Assembly (NCBI GenBank): GCA_963932145.1
Contig: OZ010596.1
Span: 79,508,779 to 79,572,778 of the forward strand
Direction of reading: 5' to 3'
Origin: Acanthosepion lycidas
Lineage: Eukaryota > Mollusca > Cephalopoda > Sepiida > Sepiidae
DNA: 64,000 nt
How positions within the stretch are numbered: the first letter of the stretch is position 1; the number at the start of each line of letters is the position of its first letter. This document shows positions 12,101 to 23,366 of the stretch, piece after piece. The notes beneath the pieces are model-generated. The model made no database searches. It had not been told where the DNA came from and saw only the letters and a program-made list of their open reading frames with translations. A program made the translations under genes and the position numbers.

Positions 12101-12239
12101 ATGATATAAGTCCAGTTAAAAATGACAAAACCAAGAACTAACACGACAGCGTAATGGTTTTCCTCACAGAAAATGGGTTTGGCGTAATGGAATCAAATTC
12201 AAGCCGACAAATTTCGTTTGCATATAAGGAAAATGATTT

Positions 12240-13050
12240 TTGCACAAATACCTTCTCCTTGTAGATAAAAATAAAATATAAAAATAATATATATAAACAA
12301 AAAAAAATAAAGAATTCAAATCAAAATAAGACATTTGCGCTTTCCTTTAAAACCAATATCTCTTTCTTTCTAAACTTCTCTCTATATATTTCTCTCGCAA
12401 CTAAGAAGAAGGTACCCCTCAAATAAAAAAGAGAAAGAAGAAAAGACTGAACCCTGCCACAAAACAGATGAATTTTGCGGAATCAGAGTCTACTAATTTG
12501 TGACTGTAACCTATGAAAAATCAAGGAGGATCCACGCATAACTATATAAAAAAAAAGGAACGCCGGAAAATAAAATAATTTAGATCCATCAGCATAATTA
12601 ACACAAAGAGACTTCTGATGTTAGCCGAAAGCAAGGTTCACGCCTGAGTCTGGGACCCTGGTGAAAAAGATATAAGCTCACAGCTCGAAGCTAGACGAGA
12701 AGGGACGGCAAGAAAAACCGAGAAACAAGAGACGCGACCGCTAGATAAACCAACCACGCGTAACGTAAATAGTTAAGAGGTTATTTGCTAATGATAATTC
12801 TGCCCTTCTTATCTATTTTTATTTTGTAAGATGGCTACTACAACCAAGTTCTAATCTCTAAACTGTTGAATACCGATCCGACACAGACTTTCTCCAGACT
12901 GCCACCAATATCCGCCTTATAAACGAACATTTTGCTACATTGAATATCAAAGGACTCACTATAAGTCAAATAAATAAAAATATATTATTTATTTTATACC
13001 CTTGAGGCAGTTCATTTTATGTTCTGTTTCCGATAAATAAATGCCGAGCA
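12240..13050 (+). repeat. Dispersed repeat, copy 2 (uninterrupted)
   Basis: Shares blocks with 4575-4690 and 5450-5870, including GATATAAGCTCACAG-like, AAGATGGCTACT, CCGCCTTATAAACGAACATT and TTTCCGATAAATAA. The TATAAA and AATAAATA placement recalls an LTR, but its ends were not defined. Confidence 0.5.
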
Positions 13051-13299
13051 ACTCTGGCACTACACCGCATCTTCTCCCCACCAACTAGCGGTTAGTAGGA
13101 GATCGAACTGGTCCTTCGAGCCTTTGTTGACAACAGTCACACAACTCCGAATTCAAAGCTGGTTGGGCATGATATATGTAACTACACTCCTTAAAAATTT
13201 AAAGAGGTGTTAATTGATAATTTCTTTTTTATATATATAGGAAAATCATTCACCAGACAATTGCCAGAGAATTTTTCACACCCCAATCTGTTTTGAAGC

Positions 13300-13760
13300 A
13301 TAATAAGTCTACCATTTGTCAATATATTGAATATATTGAATATTGTCTTTACATCTGGTCTGGTACTTCTGCTATATATCTAACGATCCTTGAGAAAATC
13401 CAAACTAAAATTGGCCCTGGTATGGCATCTCGATTTTCCCATGACCGTTGTTGTACTTGTTGTACCTTTGTCTTGTTTTTTTTTTTTTTTTTTTTTTTTG
13501 GTGGTGGGGGGGTTATATTTTTATAGTAATTATTCTGATGAGCTCTTGTCTTTGGTACCTCCACTTCACGAATTTAAGCGAAGTACTAGATTGGTCCCTA
13601 GATCTTATCATTTTACTCTTGAAAGTGCTAAGTGTAACCGTAAGTTCTATTCTAATAGTTTCTGCATCCGCACTTCTCGCCTGTGGAACTATCTTCCGGC
13701 TTCTTGCTTTTCTCTTAACTACAATCGACAAATGTTTAAATTCAATGTCAATTAGGGCTG
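13300..13760 (+). pseudogene. CR1-type LINE ORF2 C-terminal fragment
   Basis: EYCLYIWSGTSAIYLTILEK, then a T-run, then LVPPLHEFKRSTRLVPRSYH, CNRKFYSNSFCIRTSRLWNY. EYCSHIWSG is the family motif just after the RT domain. The 24-base T-run plus G-run at 13477-13510 interrupts the frame. Confidence 0.75.
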
Positions 13761-13769
13761 ATTTGATGT

Positions 13770-13940
13770 TATTGAGAAGTGAACGATTTTCGTACTCCAT
13801 TGGTGAGATATAAATTCCAATCGAGCAGCTTCTTCCCGCGAACCGTTGGTTTACGGAACCAACTCCAAAGATGATACTTCACAGATCACTACAATCTTAA
13901 CCTGTTCAAGTCTAGGGTTAACCGTTAAGCTATTATTTTG
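13770..13940 (+). pseudogene. Second-subfamily LINE 3' fragment
   Basis: QSSSFFPRTVGLRNQL ... DHYNLNLFKSRVNR, the last 50 codons of a related LINE. It follows the previous fragment directly. Confidence 0.6.
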
Positions 13941-14287
13941 TTATCTTTTCAATTTACTAACGTTTTCTTTCAATCTCAGTAACCTCTTGCATCTTAGCGT
14001 TTTTCCGCCTTCCTTGCAGTAAAATAATTTTATTTTTAAATTCTCAGGTGGCTAAAACTAAGGTTATATACACTTGTTATTAGGGTAAGCAAATCTCGGG
14101 ATTTTTCCCGGTTGCGTGTGTGTATACTCTGCAGTGTATAGAATGGAATGAACAAATCCAAAGCTCGCAATAACTGTTTAACAGCTTTTATTCATGGTCG
14201 AAATATAATGCAAAATATTGATATTTTACGAGAAAAAAGTTGAATTTCCCAGTTAACAGAGCTCTTCCGCTGGGTAGATTTTTCAAA

Positions 14288-14450
14288 GAGATTTCTCCAC
14301 TTGTTCCTGCGAGGAACGAGAAATCTCATTGTCAAACTGCTAGGACTGCTATAGGTTTTCTGCAGCAAGGGTTGTGATTAGTTTTTCCTTTGGCTAGGCG
14401 TCTCGAATGGGAGATTTCTCCGCTTGTTCCCACGTGGAACGAGAAATCTC
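14288..14450. repeat. Two tandem copies of a 40-bp hairpin, 123 bp apart
   Basis: GAGATTTCTCC ... GTTCC ... GGAAC GAGAAATCTC occurs at 14288-14327 and 14411-14450. Outer stem GAGATTTCTC/GAGAAATCTC and inner stem GTTCC/GGAAC are kept in both while loop bases differ. The segments after each hairpin (TTCTGCAGCAAGGGTTGT, TTCTGCAGCAATGGTTGT) are also duplicated. Confidence 0.8.
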
Positions 14451-15091
14451 AGTTTCAAGCTGTAAAGACTGCCATGTGTCTTCTGCAGCAATGGTTGTTA
14501 TGAGTGGTTCTTCGAGCTGGCCTTGAAGGTAGCAGCCTCTGAAAAGGAAACGTGGAAAAACAGAGACCGAATTTTTTATGAGCTCTGGAACTTCCAATAG
14601 TTCCCTGCTGATTACTTCCGTTGTTGTTACTGCTGAAACAAGCAAATTAAGGAAACCCCCACATGCCACAATAGCCAACAAGCGAAATAGTTTTTATGCA
14701 AAAGCCAGGTGACATTTTGGGATAAAAAAGGACTTGACATCAGCCATGTTATTAAGAAGAGAACGATTTTCTCCTCTTGTCTCTCTATGATCCAAGAATG
14801 TTGTCATTCTTTGATCTGACACCTTGCTGGCTCCTTGTTCAGAGGTTCATTAGGGGTTTCGGGTCTTTCAACTACGTGACTCACTCGATACTGATCGGGT
14901 ATCGAATTGTGTACCATCCGTCAGCTACAACATTTCTCATATTAACTCTAACATATTGCAACTCCTCTGGCATTTTATAGGCCAATCACTGATAACTTCC
15001 GAAAGGATGCATACGCAGTAACCGTTTCGCTCTGGTAAGAAATATGGCGACTCGTTCGGTTTGAAATGGTAAGTAACGATCTTTCGTTTAC

Positions 15092-15300
15092 CTCTTAACT
15101 ACAATCTACAAAACTTTAAATTCAATGTCAATTAGGGCTGATTTGATGTTATTGAGAAGTGAACGATTTTTGTATTCCATTCCTATCGAGCAGCTTCTTC
15201 CCGCGAACCGTTGGTTTATGGAACTGACTCCAAAGATGATACTTTACAGATCACTACAATCTTAACCTGTTCAAATCTCAGGTTAACTGTTAAGCTATTA
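15092..15300 (+). repeat. Duplicate of the LINE-LINE junction at 13,712-13,935
   Basis: The same join of two different LINE tails (TCAATTAGGGCTGATTTGAT then GAGAAGTGAACGATTTT) appears here with about 90% identity by eye and a 15-bp deletion. It is a segmental copy rather than an independent insertion. Confidence 0.7.
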
Positions 15301-15569
15301 TATTTATTTTTAATCTTTTCTACTCAACAACAATAATAATAAGGAATGTATACTCTTAGGACGTAGGTTAACTCACTCCCGAGTTGGTGACAAAGTTATG
15401 TTCCTTGATCAGAACTACAGGAACGGGGCGAGTTTATCACTGTTATGTCGCTACTTCCATGGAAATCGCTCGGAAGTAGCGCTTGTTTCTGCCAAGTCTA
15501 AACTTCACGGCTAGGACCCACCATGTCATTTGCATAGTAGCCAGCCACCCACCCACATTCCTCCCGTAT

Positions 15570-15710
15570 TCCTTCGGTGAAAAGTCAGTTCCACTCGAAT
15601 AGCATCTTCCCGCGAATCACTACTCTGTGGAGCCGATTCCCAAGAGGACGTTTCCTCGATCACTACAACCCTAACCTGTTCAAATCTAGAGTTAACCGTG
15701 TTGTTCCAGG
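15570..15710 (+). pseudogene. LINE 3' fragment (second subfamily)
   Basis: SQFHSNSIFPRITTLWSRFP then FLDHYNPNLFKSRVNRVV. Same C-terminal block as at 13,770 and 18,360. Confidence 0.65.
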
Positions 15711-15860
15711 GGGTGAGTCGTTTTCCCTTCTACATAGAGAGAGGAGCTTCCGCTATATAAGATCTAAAGCTGTCACAGTCTACTTTCGTGCAGCGAAAAA
15801 TCGTTCTAAGGAACGGCAGATCAGGAAATGTCTTTGGTTTGGCATCAATTTGGACCCTGA

Positions 15861-16440
15861 CTAGGGAATGGTCGGATCTGAGCAGGATAGAGGTGTAAAA
15901 CTAATTTTTGCTGGACAGGGTGTGAGGAAACGGTCGAGGGGTTTCGTCTGGTATCCCGTTGTGTCAAGGATATAAGTGGGTTCTTCGATGATCTGAGTTA
16001 GTTCATAGGTGATGGAGAAGTCTCTGTCTTCTTCATCGGTTTTCTTCGAGGGCACTAACCACCCTTTGTGGCGGATATTGAAGTCACCACAGATATGAAC
16101 ACGAGGGAAATTCGATGAAGATATTATCAATCCTCTCAGATATAATCGAATATCACTGTCCCATCGTCCTGAAGACGATAAAGAGCGAAAACGAATGTGG
16201 TACTAAGGATGTACCATGCGGAAGCACATATATCTAGGTCCTTGTTTTTCGCGTCCCGAGTCCGTGACCGTGGCGATTTAGGTGGTCGTGCTTGGCTATT
16301 AGGGGTGAGTAGCCCGGGATTACGAGCTTCTGCAGTGGTACTGAGGCACTGATACCTGTTTCAGACAGAAACAGGGGGTCGGGCTTGGACTCAAGAAGAT
16401 GAAGTTCCACTTTTGGAAAATTGGAATATAAACCCCACAC
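15861..16440 (-). pseudogene. LINE endonuclease (APE-type) fragment
   Basis: On the minus strand, SNFPKVELHLLESKPDPLFL SETGIS followed further on by FPRVHICGDFNIRHKGWLVP and ELTQIIEEPTYI. SETxIS and GDFNIRHxxW are the apurinic-type endonuclease motifs of CR1/Jockey LINE ORF2. Residues after LDRFLTPCP stop near 15,861. The two parts are in different frames. Confidence 0.75.
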
Positions 16441-16505
16441 ATTAGTGTAGGAGATTTTTTGTGAGGGTGGGGACTAATTTTGATAATTTTTCACTGATTT
16501 AATGT

Positions 16506-17560
16506 GTGGATTGTATTTATTTTGGTGGGAAACTAGTTAGTGAGACAGGCACACTCACAGGAGATGAGTGTATAATTAACCTGGATAGAACAGTCCGGAG
16601 ATACAGCCGTAGCAGTACCCTTCCTTATGGCATCGAGAGGCCTCACCAGAGACTACTACACGGTCTAGAAACCATTCACAAAATGGCAGTATAATATCCC
16701 CGATATTATACATTTGCTGCTAGGATAACTTCGAAGCTATTCGTAGGTTCGGATTCCTAACTATCAGGTGGATGACACCAAAACCCAGAAAACGTCTACC
16801 TGCAGCACCCCTAATGAAGGGACAATCAACTTGGGAAAGAAAATACATATGTGACGCTCCGAGTGGACATGTCGCGTTTGCCCTGAAGTCAAAGCAAAAT
16901 GAACCCTTCCTTGGGTCTGAAACATCGTATTGGTCCGAGACTTAAAGGCACCAAGACAAGTTCGCTCATGTACTTGAAGACTAAGAGACCCAATGATAGT
17001 TGTGTTCATTTGTATTTTGACTGGATTCATGTGTGCATTGGTTGGTGGAAGACTAGTAGGCCGAGATACAGACACACCCACAGGAGTTGCATGTATAAAT
17101 AACCTGGAGAGAATCGTCCAAAGATAAAGCTGTAACAGTACCCTTCATCATGATATTGAGAGGCCCCACCGGACACTACTGCACGGTCGAGAAACCATTC
17201 ACAAAATGGCAGTACAATAGCCTCGATATTATACACTTGCTGCTAGGATAGCCTCCTTCGGAGTTACTCGAAGGTTCGGGTTCCTGACGGATGACGCCAA
17301 AGCCCAGAAGACATCTACCTGCAGCACCCTTAATGAAGGAACAATCAACTCAGAGGAGAAAATACATGCATGATGCTCCGTGTGGACATATCGCATCTTC
17401 CCAGAAGTCAAGGCAATAGAACCCCTCCTTGGGCCAGAAACATCGTATTGGTTCGAGACGTAAAGGCACCGAGACAAGTTCACTCATATACGTCACGGCA
17501 TCGAGAGACTCCCACCATCTGTGTCCAGAACCCATTCACAAAATAGGAGTACAATAACCC
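16506..17560. repeat. Tandem duplication of a 523-bp unit with a partial third copy
   Basis: AAATGGCAGT recurs at 16681 and 17204, and blocks CTACCTGCAGCACC, AATGAAGGGACAATCAACTT and ATTGGTCCGAGACTTAAAGG recur in the same order. A third partial copy (ACCCATTCACAAAATAGGAG) ends near 17,560. No protein is recognised. Confidence 0.8.
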
Positions 17561-17580
17561 CGACTAATTCTGTCCCCTAG

Positions 17581-18340
17581 CCACGTCCATTGTCGGATGT
17601 TGTTTTAGATTGATTTGTTTTCTACGGCTTATCGACCCTTTTCAAGTTAATTAAAACCAAGAAATATTTTTAGATTGTAAGAATATTTTACTTTTTTTGT
17701 TAGTTTTTGATATAATAATGGTTTAGTCATACAAGACTTAATAATTAACCCATAGCAGGAGGAGAAGAGATGAATTCATACCTTTCACAAGGGTATCTTC
17801 ACGTAAGTGAATATAACAAACCCAACTAGAATTGGAACTTAGCAATTCAGAGCCATTATATATTGCACTATACGCACACACAAGCTTACAGCATCTCGTA
17901 TTTCCAAGCGGTCACCCATCTAGGTACTGTTCATGCTTGCCCTTGCTTACTTTCATTGATCGTACGAGAACCGGTGTTTCGACATGATGTAGCCGTAAGC
18001 CGTAGTTTGGGGGTCATACCCATGACTATAAGTAATACTGAGGAATTTGAAAGCGATAATTGATATTAACTAAAATGCGTAAATGGTAATTAATATATGC
18101 TAGTGCTTGTTTGCACAGACTGAAGCAGATATGTTGTTTTGTTACAGTGTGAGTCAACTAACCTAGTTACTAAATTGACCCTATTTAAGATGGACGTGTC
18201 TACAGAACGTATAAGACATGTCTTTGTGATAAATTATTTTCCACCCAACCACTCCTTTCCCACAGACGAAACGTCACAAGCCTATCTCTGCTCTATCTTC
18301 ACGGCTAAGATCCGCCCTGTCACGCACATCGTGGCGATCA
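17581..18340. other. No supported feature
   Basis: AT-rich spacer between the 523-bp tandem duplication and a LINE fragment. Short frames show no known motif. Confidence 0.4.
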
Positions 18341-18359
18341 TCCTCATTCCCTTCGTATT

Positions 18360-18500
18360 CCATTGGTGAGATGTAAGTTCCAGTCGAGCAACTTCTACCC
18401 ACGAACCGCTGCTTTGTGGAACCAACTTCGAAAAAGATGCTTCTTCGATCATTACAATCTTAACCTGTTCAAGTCTAGGTTTAACTATTATCTTCCCCAT
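18360..18500 (+). pseudogene. LINE 3' fragment (second subfamily)
   Basis: RCKFQSSNFYPRTAALWNQL then FFDHYNLNLFKSRFNYYLP. C-terminal LINE block. Confidence 0.65.
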
Positions 18501-18659
18501 ATAACGGGAGAACTTGGAAGAAAGATTTGTTCTCCCATTTACATTATAGGCGTGATATAACAACACCGTATTTCACGGACGGAACAGAATGGCTGAAAAG
18601 AAAAGGAATGGCAAACATGCTTTGTTCTCAGAGAGACTTTCATACCACTAAGACATACA

Positions 18660-18662
18660 CAA

Positions 18663-18715
<53 letters not shown>

Positions 18716-18990
18716 AACAAACTAGGTTTTATAATAAGTATAACTCGATATGAGTTGTCCCCCTTTCATTCTTGCGATGCCTCTTAATCGTGTTTTCAAA
18801 TTGATTTCGTGCAAAAACAATTGTGTTTTTCCAATTTGGGGCGCTGTCAGAACCACCGCAAGGTAATTTTACATAGTCCTGTGAAGTTTTGTTGAAATCG
18901 GTTGAAAACTGTAGGAAATCCGATCTTATATATAAACGTACACACACGCACACACACACAACCTGGGTTTTATAATAAGTATGATTTACA
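18660..18990. repeat. Single copy of the (CA)n-tailed 250-bp unit with (TA)n
   Basis: Same unit as at 2,590-3,180, preceded by (TA)18 and (CA)n and followed by the next unit's first bases. Confidence 0.85.
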
Positions 18991-18996
18991 CGTGTC

Positions 18997-19335
18997 TCAC
19001 GCAGAGAAAAATATAACTGCAAGCAGAGTGGAAGGAAAACGAAAATATAAGGTCTTACATATAATATGGAGATTCCTCTGTGTCTCTGGAGAAGCCATGT
19101 TTAGGATTCCAGATTCAAGCGGGCCGGATTCATCTACTATGTCCCAAGCGGGGACATATTCTGCGAACAGGAAACTGCGAGTCTTGAGTTTTCCCAAATT
19201 GAGAACTGCTAGCCAGAGATAGTTTCTTTTTATATCTAGAGAAGATATATTCCTAAACGGAAAGAGAGCCATGGACTTGTAAGCTGCTGGGGGAGGCAAA
19301 TTTAGCATCAGCCCTGGCCGAGATGCCAGAGTCAA
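18997..19335 (-). other. Unrecognised 112-codon open frame
   Basis: Minus strand, with a mixed, protein-like composition (FPFRNISSLDIKRNYLWLAV, EYVPAWDIVDESGPLESGIL). A GTAAGA donor-like site follows CATATTATAT near 19,060. No domain recognised, and it lies among repeats. Confidence 0.2.
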
Positions 19336-19815
19336 GCAAGCAATTGCTTCGTTTGACTCCTGTAAACTAACTGAAGAACTGTTGCTTTCGTCACTGTATG
19401 GAGTAACGCCGCTAAGCGGCTGTCACAGGATCCAGGTGATTTATCACGACCAAAGGAAGATAATCACCTTTTGTATCCCTACACCCATATATCCCCATAA
19501 ACTGTCTCTTACTCTATAACCCTCGAATGGATCTTGGGCCTTGTACAAGGTGAACAGTATTGTAAAACAAAATGTAATCTTAGAAAAGACAATTCTGTAA
19601 AAAAACGACACAAAATATCCATAACCTTTTTTTGGAGAGATGCTTTAAAGGAATTACTCAAGTTAGTTTGAAAAGTTTAGAAAAGGTAACTTTAGTGTCA
19701 CAAACTGGTTGAGTTTAACTATTATCTGCTTTTGTCTGAGCACACGAATTGGAATAATGTAAACCCAACAAGTTATAGGTATGACCTTGAATTGGAATGA
19801 GTATGTGGTGTCTCA

Positions 19816-20345
19816 GTTTTCAGTCCCTTTCCCACTGACATAAGGTTGCCTCCCTTAAATAAATACTTTCATGGTAATTGTTCGGATGAGCTCTTCAGTA
19901 TCAGGCATTATGGTGCTTGTAGTAAGAAAGGTACGTATAAATGTGTTGTTTTGGTGTAAGGAATATTGTTTTGTACGATTGGGTCAGTGCTTGCGGCTAG
20001 CTAAGTTATAGTTAAGACAGAAGAAGACCGTCCTTTCCCCAATCCTCTTTTCGGCCTTGTGCCACATTTCTGTAGATAACAGAATAAATATTGCTCTTCA
20101 ATATCATCCCCAGACTCATCAGATTTAAGCATAGTACTAGACTGTCGATGAGGTCTCACCAATTTACCTCTGAGCTATATGTAACCGTAAGTTCTATGCT
20201 AACAGTTTCTTTTCTCACATTTCTCATTCGTGGAACTCCCTTCCGGCTCCATGCTTTCCAGACAACTTTAAGGTACAAAAATTTAAATGCAATATAAATC
20301 GCTATCTGCTGTCCTCCTAATTACTATTCCTCTGTTCTCGCTCCT
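19816..20345 (+). pseudogene. CR1-type LINE 3' fragment, split by a 195-bp insertion
   Basis: The 5' part (KYFHGNCSDELF region, 19,850-19,890) continues at 20,101 (PRLIRFKHSTRLSMRSHQF, then RGTPFRLHAFQTTL in a shifted frame). Between them lies an unrelated 195-bp segment bounded by GCTCTTCA on both sides. Confidence 0.6.
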
Positions 20346-20504
20346 TAGCAGTGTTCCTGTTTCTAATTCTTCCATACCCAAAAAACCCTTGCATCTCGGT
20401 GGCTTTTCTGCCTTACTTAGGGTGAATTTGATTAAAAGCAAAAATTGCTAAGTCTGTTGTTAAGAAGGTTGCTCACTATGTCGTGCTTGATGATTTTTCC
20501 CACC

Positions 20505-20790
20505 TGAAACTGTATTTTACCTTTGTAAGTTTACTGTTCATCCCTGAACTGAATATTGTTCTCATGTCTTCTTTGGTGCTTCTGCTCTGTATCTAGAGAT
20601 CCTTGACAAAATCCAAAGAAGAATCTGCAATGTTATAAGCCCTGGCCTGGCATCTCAGCTTCAATCATTTCCCACCACTGTAACATTGCTTCTCTGTGCC
20701 TATCCCATAAATATTTCCATGGCAATGATTCTGGTAAGCTTTCCTCTTTCGTACCACGACTTCATAAATTTAAGCATAGTACAAGATTAG
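20505..20790 (+). pseudogene. CR1-type LINE 3' fragment
   Basis: Degenerate reading resembles CFCSVSRDP, PGISASIISHHCNIASLCLS and HGNDSGKLSSFVPRLHKFKH. It ends abruptly where repeat family B begins at 20,806. Confidence 0.55.
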
Positions 20791-20805
20791 CAGTTATATC
20801 CTGGG

Positions 20806-20985
20806 ATGATGACAAACTACATCCGACAGCAAGGCTGCTGGTCGGGAGACTGGGGGTTTTGAAGAGATTACAATCATACCTTAATTGTTGTTGTTCCCTG
20901 GTCTACCCTGACCTGGGGTGGTAGCACCTATTAGGGTTATAGCTGTAGGAAAATAGTGAACCCCCAAACAAAAATCAACAGTAAA
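20806..20985 (+). repeat. Composite repeat family B, head and body
   Basis: CTGGGATGATGACAAACTAC through CCCTGACCTGGGGTGGTAGC to AAAATAGTGAACCCCCAAAC. The VNTR and tail are absent. Confidence 0.65.
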
Positions 20986-21452
20986 ATTTTTATAATGTAT
21001 TTGTTTGATTTTGTTATCTCCAATTTTTAATTTTCATTTTGGGTTGTCCCTTTTGCTAATGTCTATGCATTCTATCTTCTTTCAGTATTTAAAATGATAT
21101 CTATTGTAGAGTGATAAAGGCATTTAAACATTCCTTTGAAGGTAAAGAGGCGGTACCCTATCGGGATAATTAGCACTTCGCTATCCAGCAAAGGTCACAG
21201 AAATCCTTCCTTTAAGCGGCGTAAAATAAACTGCTATAAACAGCATAAAATCAATAAAACCAAGGTATATACGATTATTACAATTAAACATTGTTATAAT
21301 GAGTCATGATGGACTACACAACAGATTCATGTTGAAAACACAGTCTGTTTTGACGCCACACATTGGCAAATTAAAAACCACCTTGGGTTAAAAATATGGA
21401 TTAATACCAAAGATGTCATCAATTGCTTTACCAATATTGATAATAAACCTGA

Positions 21453-21878
21453 TTGCACCCTATTACAGTTCGATATCGTGGATTACTACCCTTCGATATC
21501 GTGGATTACTACCCGTCAATATCGAAGGATCTGTTCACGACTGCCCTGGAATTTGCTGCTGTGTATTCTGACCTGACAAAGGAAGAAATAGATATAATTC
21601 TCAGTGCAAAAAAATCTGTCCTCATTCATAATGGGGACCAATGGATTAAAAACAATAATGACCATTTTGACATCACTATGGGATCTTTGGACTCTGAAGA
21701 GTCTTCTGGCCTTGTCGGTCTTTTAATACTGTACAACCTGACCGCGCACCGTAAATTAGATATTAAGGACATCGGACTGTATAGAGATGATGGGCTCATG
21801 GTAGTGAGGAGTTCTACTAATTTTAAAATAGAGAAAATTAGAAAGATTATATATAGTGAATTTAGAAATCTAAATTAA
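21453..21878 (+). pseudogene. Penelope-like reverse transcriptase core fragment
   Basis: The 141-codon frame carries the RT palm: FDIVDYYPSIS (first catalytic Asp) and GLYRDDGLMVV (the DD pair), with TMGSLDSEESSGLVGLLILY between them. The true reading frame enters from upstream in another frame because of the 23-bp duplication, so the apparent ATG at 21453 is not the original start. Confidence 0.75.
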
Positions 21879-22496
21879 AAAACAACAGTCTGTACTAAAT
21901 TAAAAAAGGTAAACTTCCTCGACGTAACTCTAGATTTAACAAACAACACATACGTACCTTATAGAAAACCTAATACTAACCCATTATATATACGCCCTAA
22001 GTCAAACCACCCTCCATCCATAATTAAACATATACCCTCATCAATAGAGAATAGAATCAGCATTAACTCGGCTAATAAAGAAATATTCCAACAACACAGT
22101 AATTTTTATAACGCAACCCTAAAAAATAGTGGATACAAAAATACTAACATCAATTATAGAAACAAATGTAATAACCAGAAAAAAACAGGAAAAGAAAAAT
22201 CATTTGGTATACCCCTCCGTTCAACCAAATGGTTAGTATTAAGCTAGGACAGAAATTCCTAGCTTTAATTGAAAAACACTTTCCTACCAATAGTAGACTT
22301 AGTAAAATATTTAATAAAAACACCCTAAAATTAAGTTACAGCTGCACTGAAAATCTAGAAAGTATAATAAAAAAAACACAATAATAAAATCCTGAACAAA
22401 CCCCCATGCCAGAATAGTATTAATAAAAACCCTACACTTAAATTAGACAAAAATAGTGAAAAATTATGTGATTGTAGAAACTCAGAAGACTGCCCA

Positions 22497-22772
22497 TTGG
22501 AAAATAAATGCTGCGTTAAATCTGTGGTATACCAATGTACTATCTCATCCATTGAGAGTCCTAATACTAATATGATATACATTGGGTCTACGAAGAATGA
22601 ATTTAAAGCCAGATGGAGGCAGCATAAGTGCTCTTTCAACAATATAAATAAAAGAAATCAGACATCTCTATCTAAATATTTTTGGCATTTGAAGGAAATA
22701 AATAAAATACCAAAAGTAAAATGGAAAATTATAAACAAAACTAGAACTTGTAAAACTTGGGATGACCCTTGA
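22497..22772 (+). pseudogene. GIY-YIG endonuclease fragment of the Penelope-like element
   Basis: VVYQCTIS and MIYIGSTKNEFKARWRQHK are the GIY and YIG strands with the conserved Arg of helix 1, followed by SLSKYFWHLKEINK and VKWKII. This endonuclease nicks target DNA for priming in Penelope-like elements. The frame stops at 22772 just before the LCLHEKL tail, which is readable in the same region. Confidence 0.75.
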
Positions 22773-22944
22773 CCTTTATGCCTACATGAAAAGCTACACA
22801 TTATTAAGTTTCTAAATAACAAAAATCTATTAAACAATAGACAAGAGTTAACGGTTTTTTGCAGACATCATCAAATTTCGCTTGAATAATTAGCATAAAA
22901 ACAAAGAATAAAATAATTTATAAATTCCATAGTCTAAATAAATA

Positions 22945-23002
22945 GACGCATATAAGACGCTAGAAGCGAAAATCACACCGCATCTAGCGTCTTATATGCG
23001 CG
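22945..23002 (+). repeat. Hairpin with 24-bp arms after the Penelope-like element
   Basis: Arms GACGCATATAAGACGCTAGA at 22945 and its reverse complement ending near 23002, with about 10 unpaired bases between. Only one or two mismatches are seen. Confidence 0.75.
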
Positions 23003-23098
23003 TGTTTATCGTTGCTTAGAAATTTTCTATTGTAAACATTGACAGACTATCATTACTGTCGTGTCCGTATATTGTTTAATATTTTGTAATTGACATCT

Positions 23099-23124
23099 TT
23101 GATAATGGCTTATGTAAGCCGAAA
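23099..23124 (+). ncRNA. Hammerhead-ribozyme-like core motif (degenerate)
   Basis: TTGATAA, a perfect 6-bp stem GGCTTA/TAAGCC, then GAAA. This is the layout CUGANGA - stem II - GAAA of hammerhead ribozymes, which are known in Penelope-like elements. Two core bases differ (C3 to T, G8 to A) and I could not assign stem III, so it is at best a relic. Confidence 0.35.
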
Positions 23125-23313
23125 GCTTAGATTGTATTAATTAAAAAAATATGGATCACTACTGTGAATTTCTTTCTTCTTTCAATGATAAACTTATCAG
23201 AAGTTACGAAAAAAATTTACATAAAATAAATTTACATAAAATAAATTTACATAAAATAAATTGTCTATATTTAATGAAACGTGTATGAATGAAAAGATGC
23301 TGCCTAAATACAC

Positions 23314-23317
<4 letters not shown>

Positions 23318-23366
<49 letters not shown>

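Larger units (their letters stand above)
21285..23130 (+). mobile_element. Penelope-like retroelement, 5'-truncated and decayed, RT plus C-terminal GIY-YIG
   Basis: Reading across several frames gives, in order: a pre-RT segment (LGLKIWINTKDVINCFTNID), RT core FDIVDYYPSI and GLYRDDGL, a post-RT block VNFLDVTLDL with YRKPN and SNHPPSIIKHIPSSI, a Cys-rich segment CDCRNSEDCPLENKCC, then GIY-YIG (VVYQC ... IYIGST) and a C-terminal LCLHEKLHIIKFL segment. This order is that of a Penelope-like element with a C-terminal endonuclease. Frames are broken by stops near 21876, 22243 and 22381 and by a 23-bp duplication at 21470. After the last codon come a hairpin (22945-23002) and a hammerhead-like motif (23099-23124). 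No flanking terminal repeats were identified. Confidence 0.8.
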
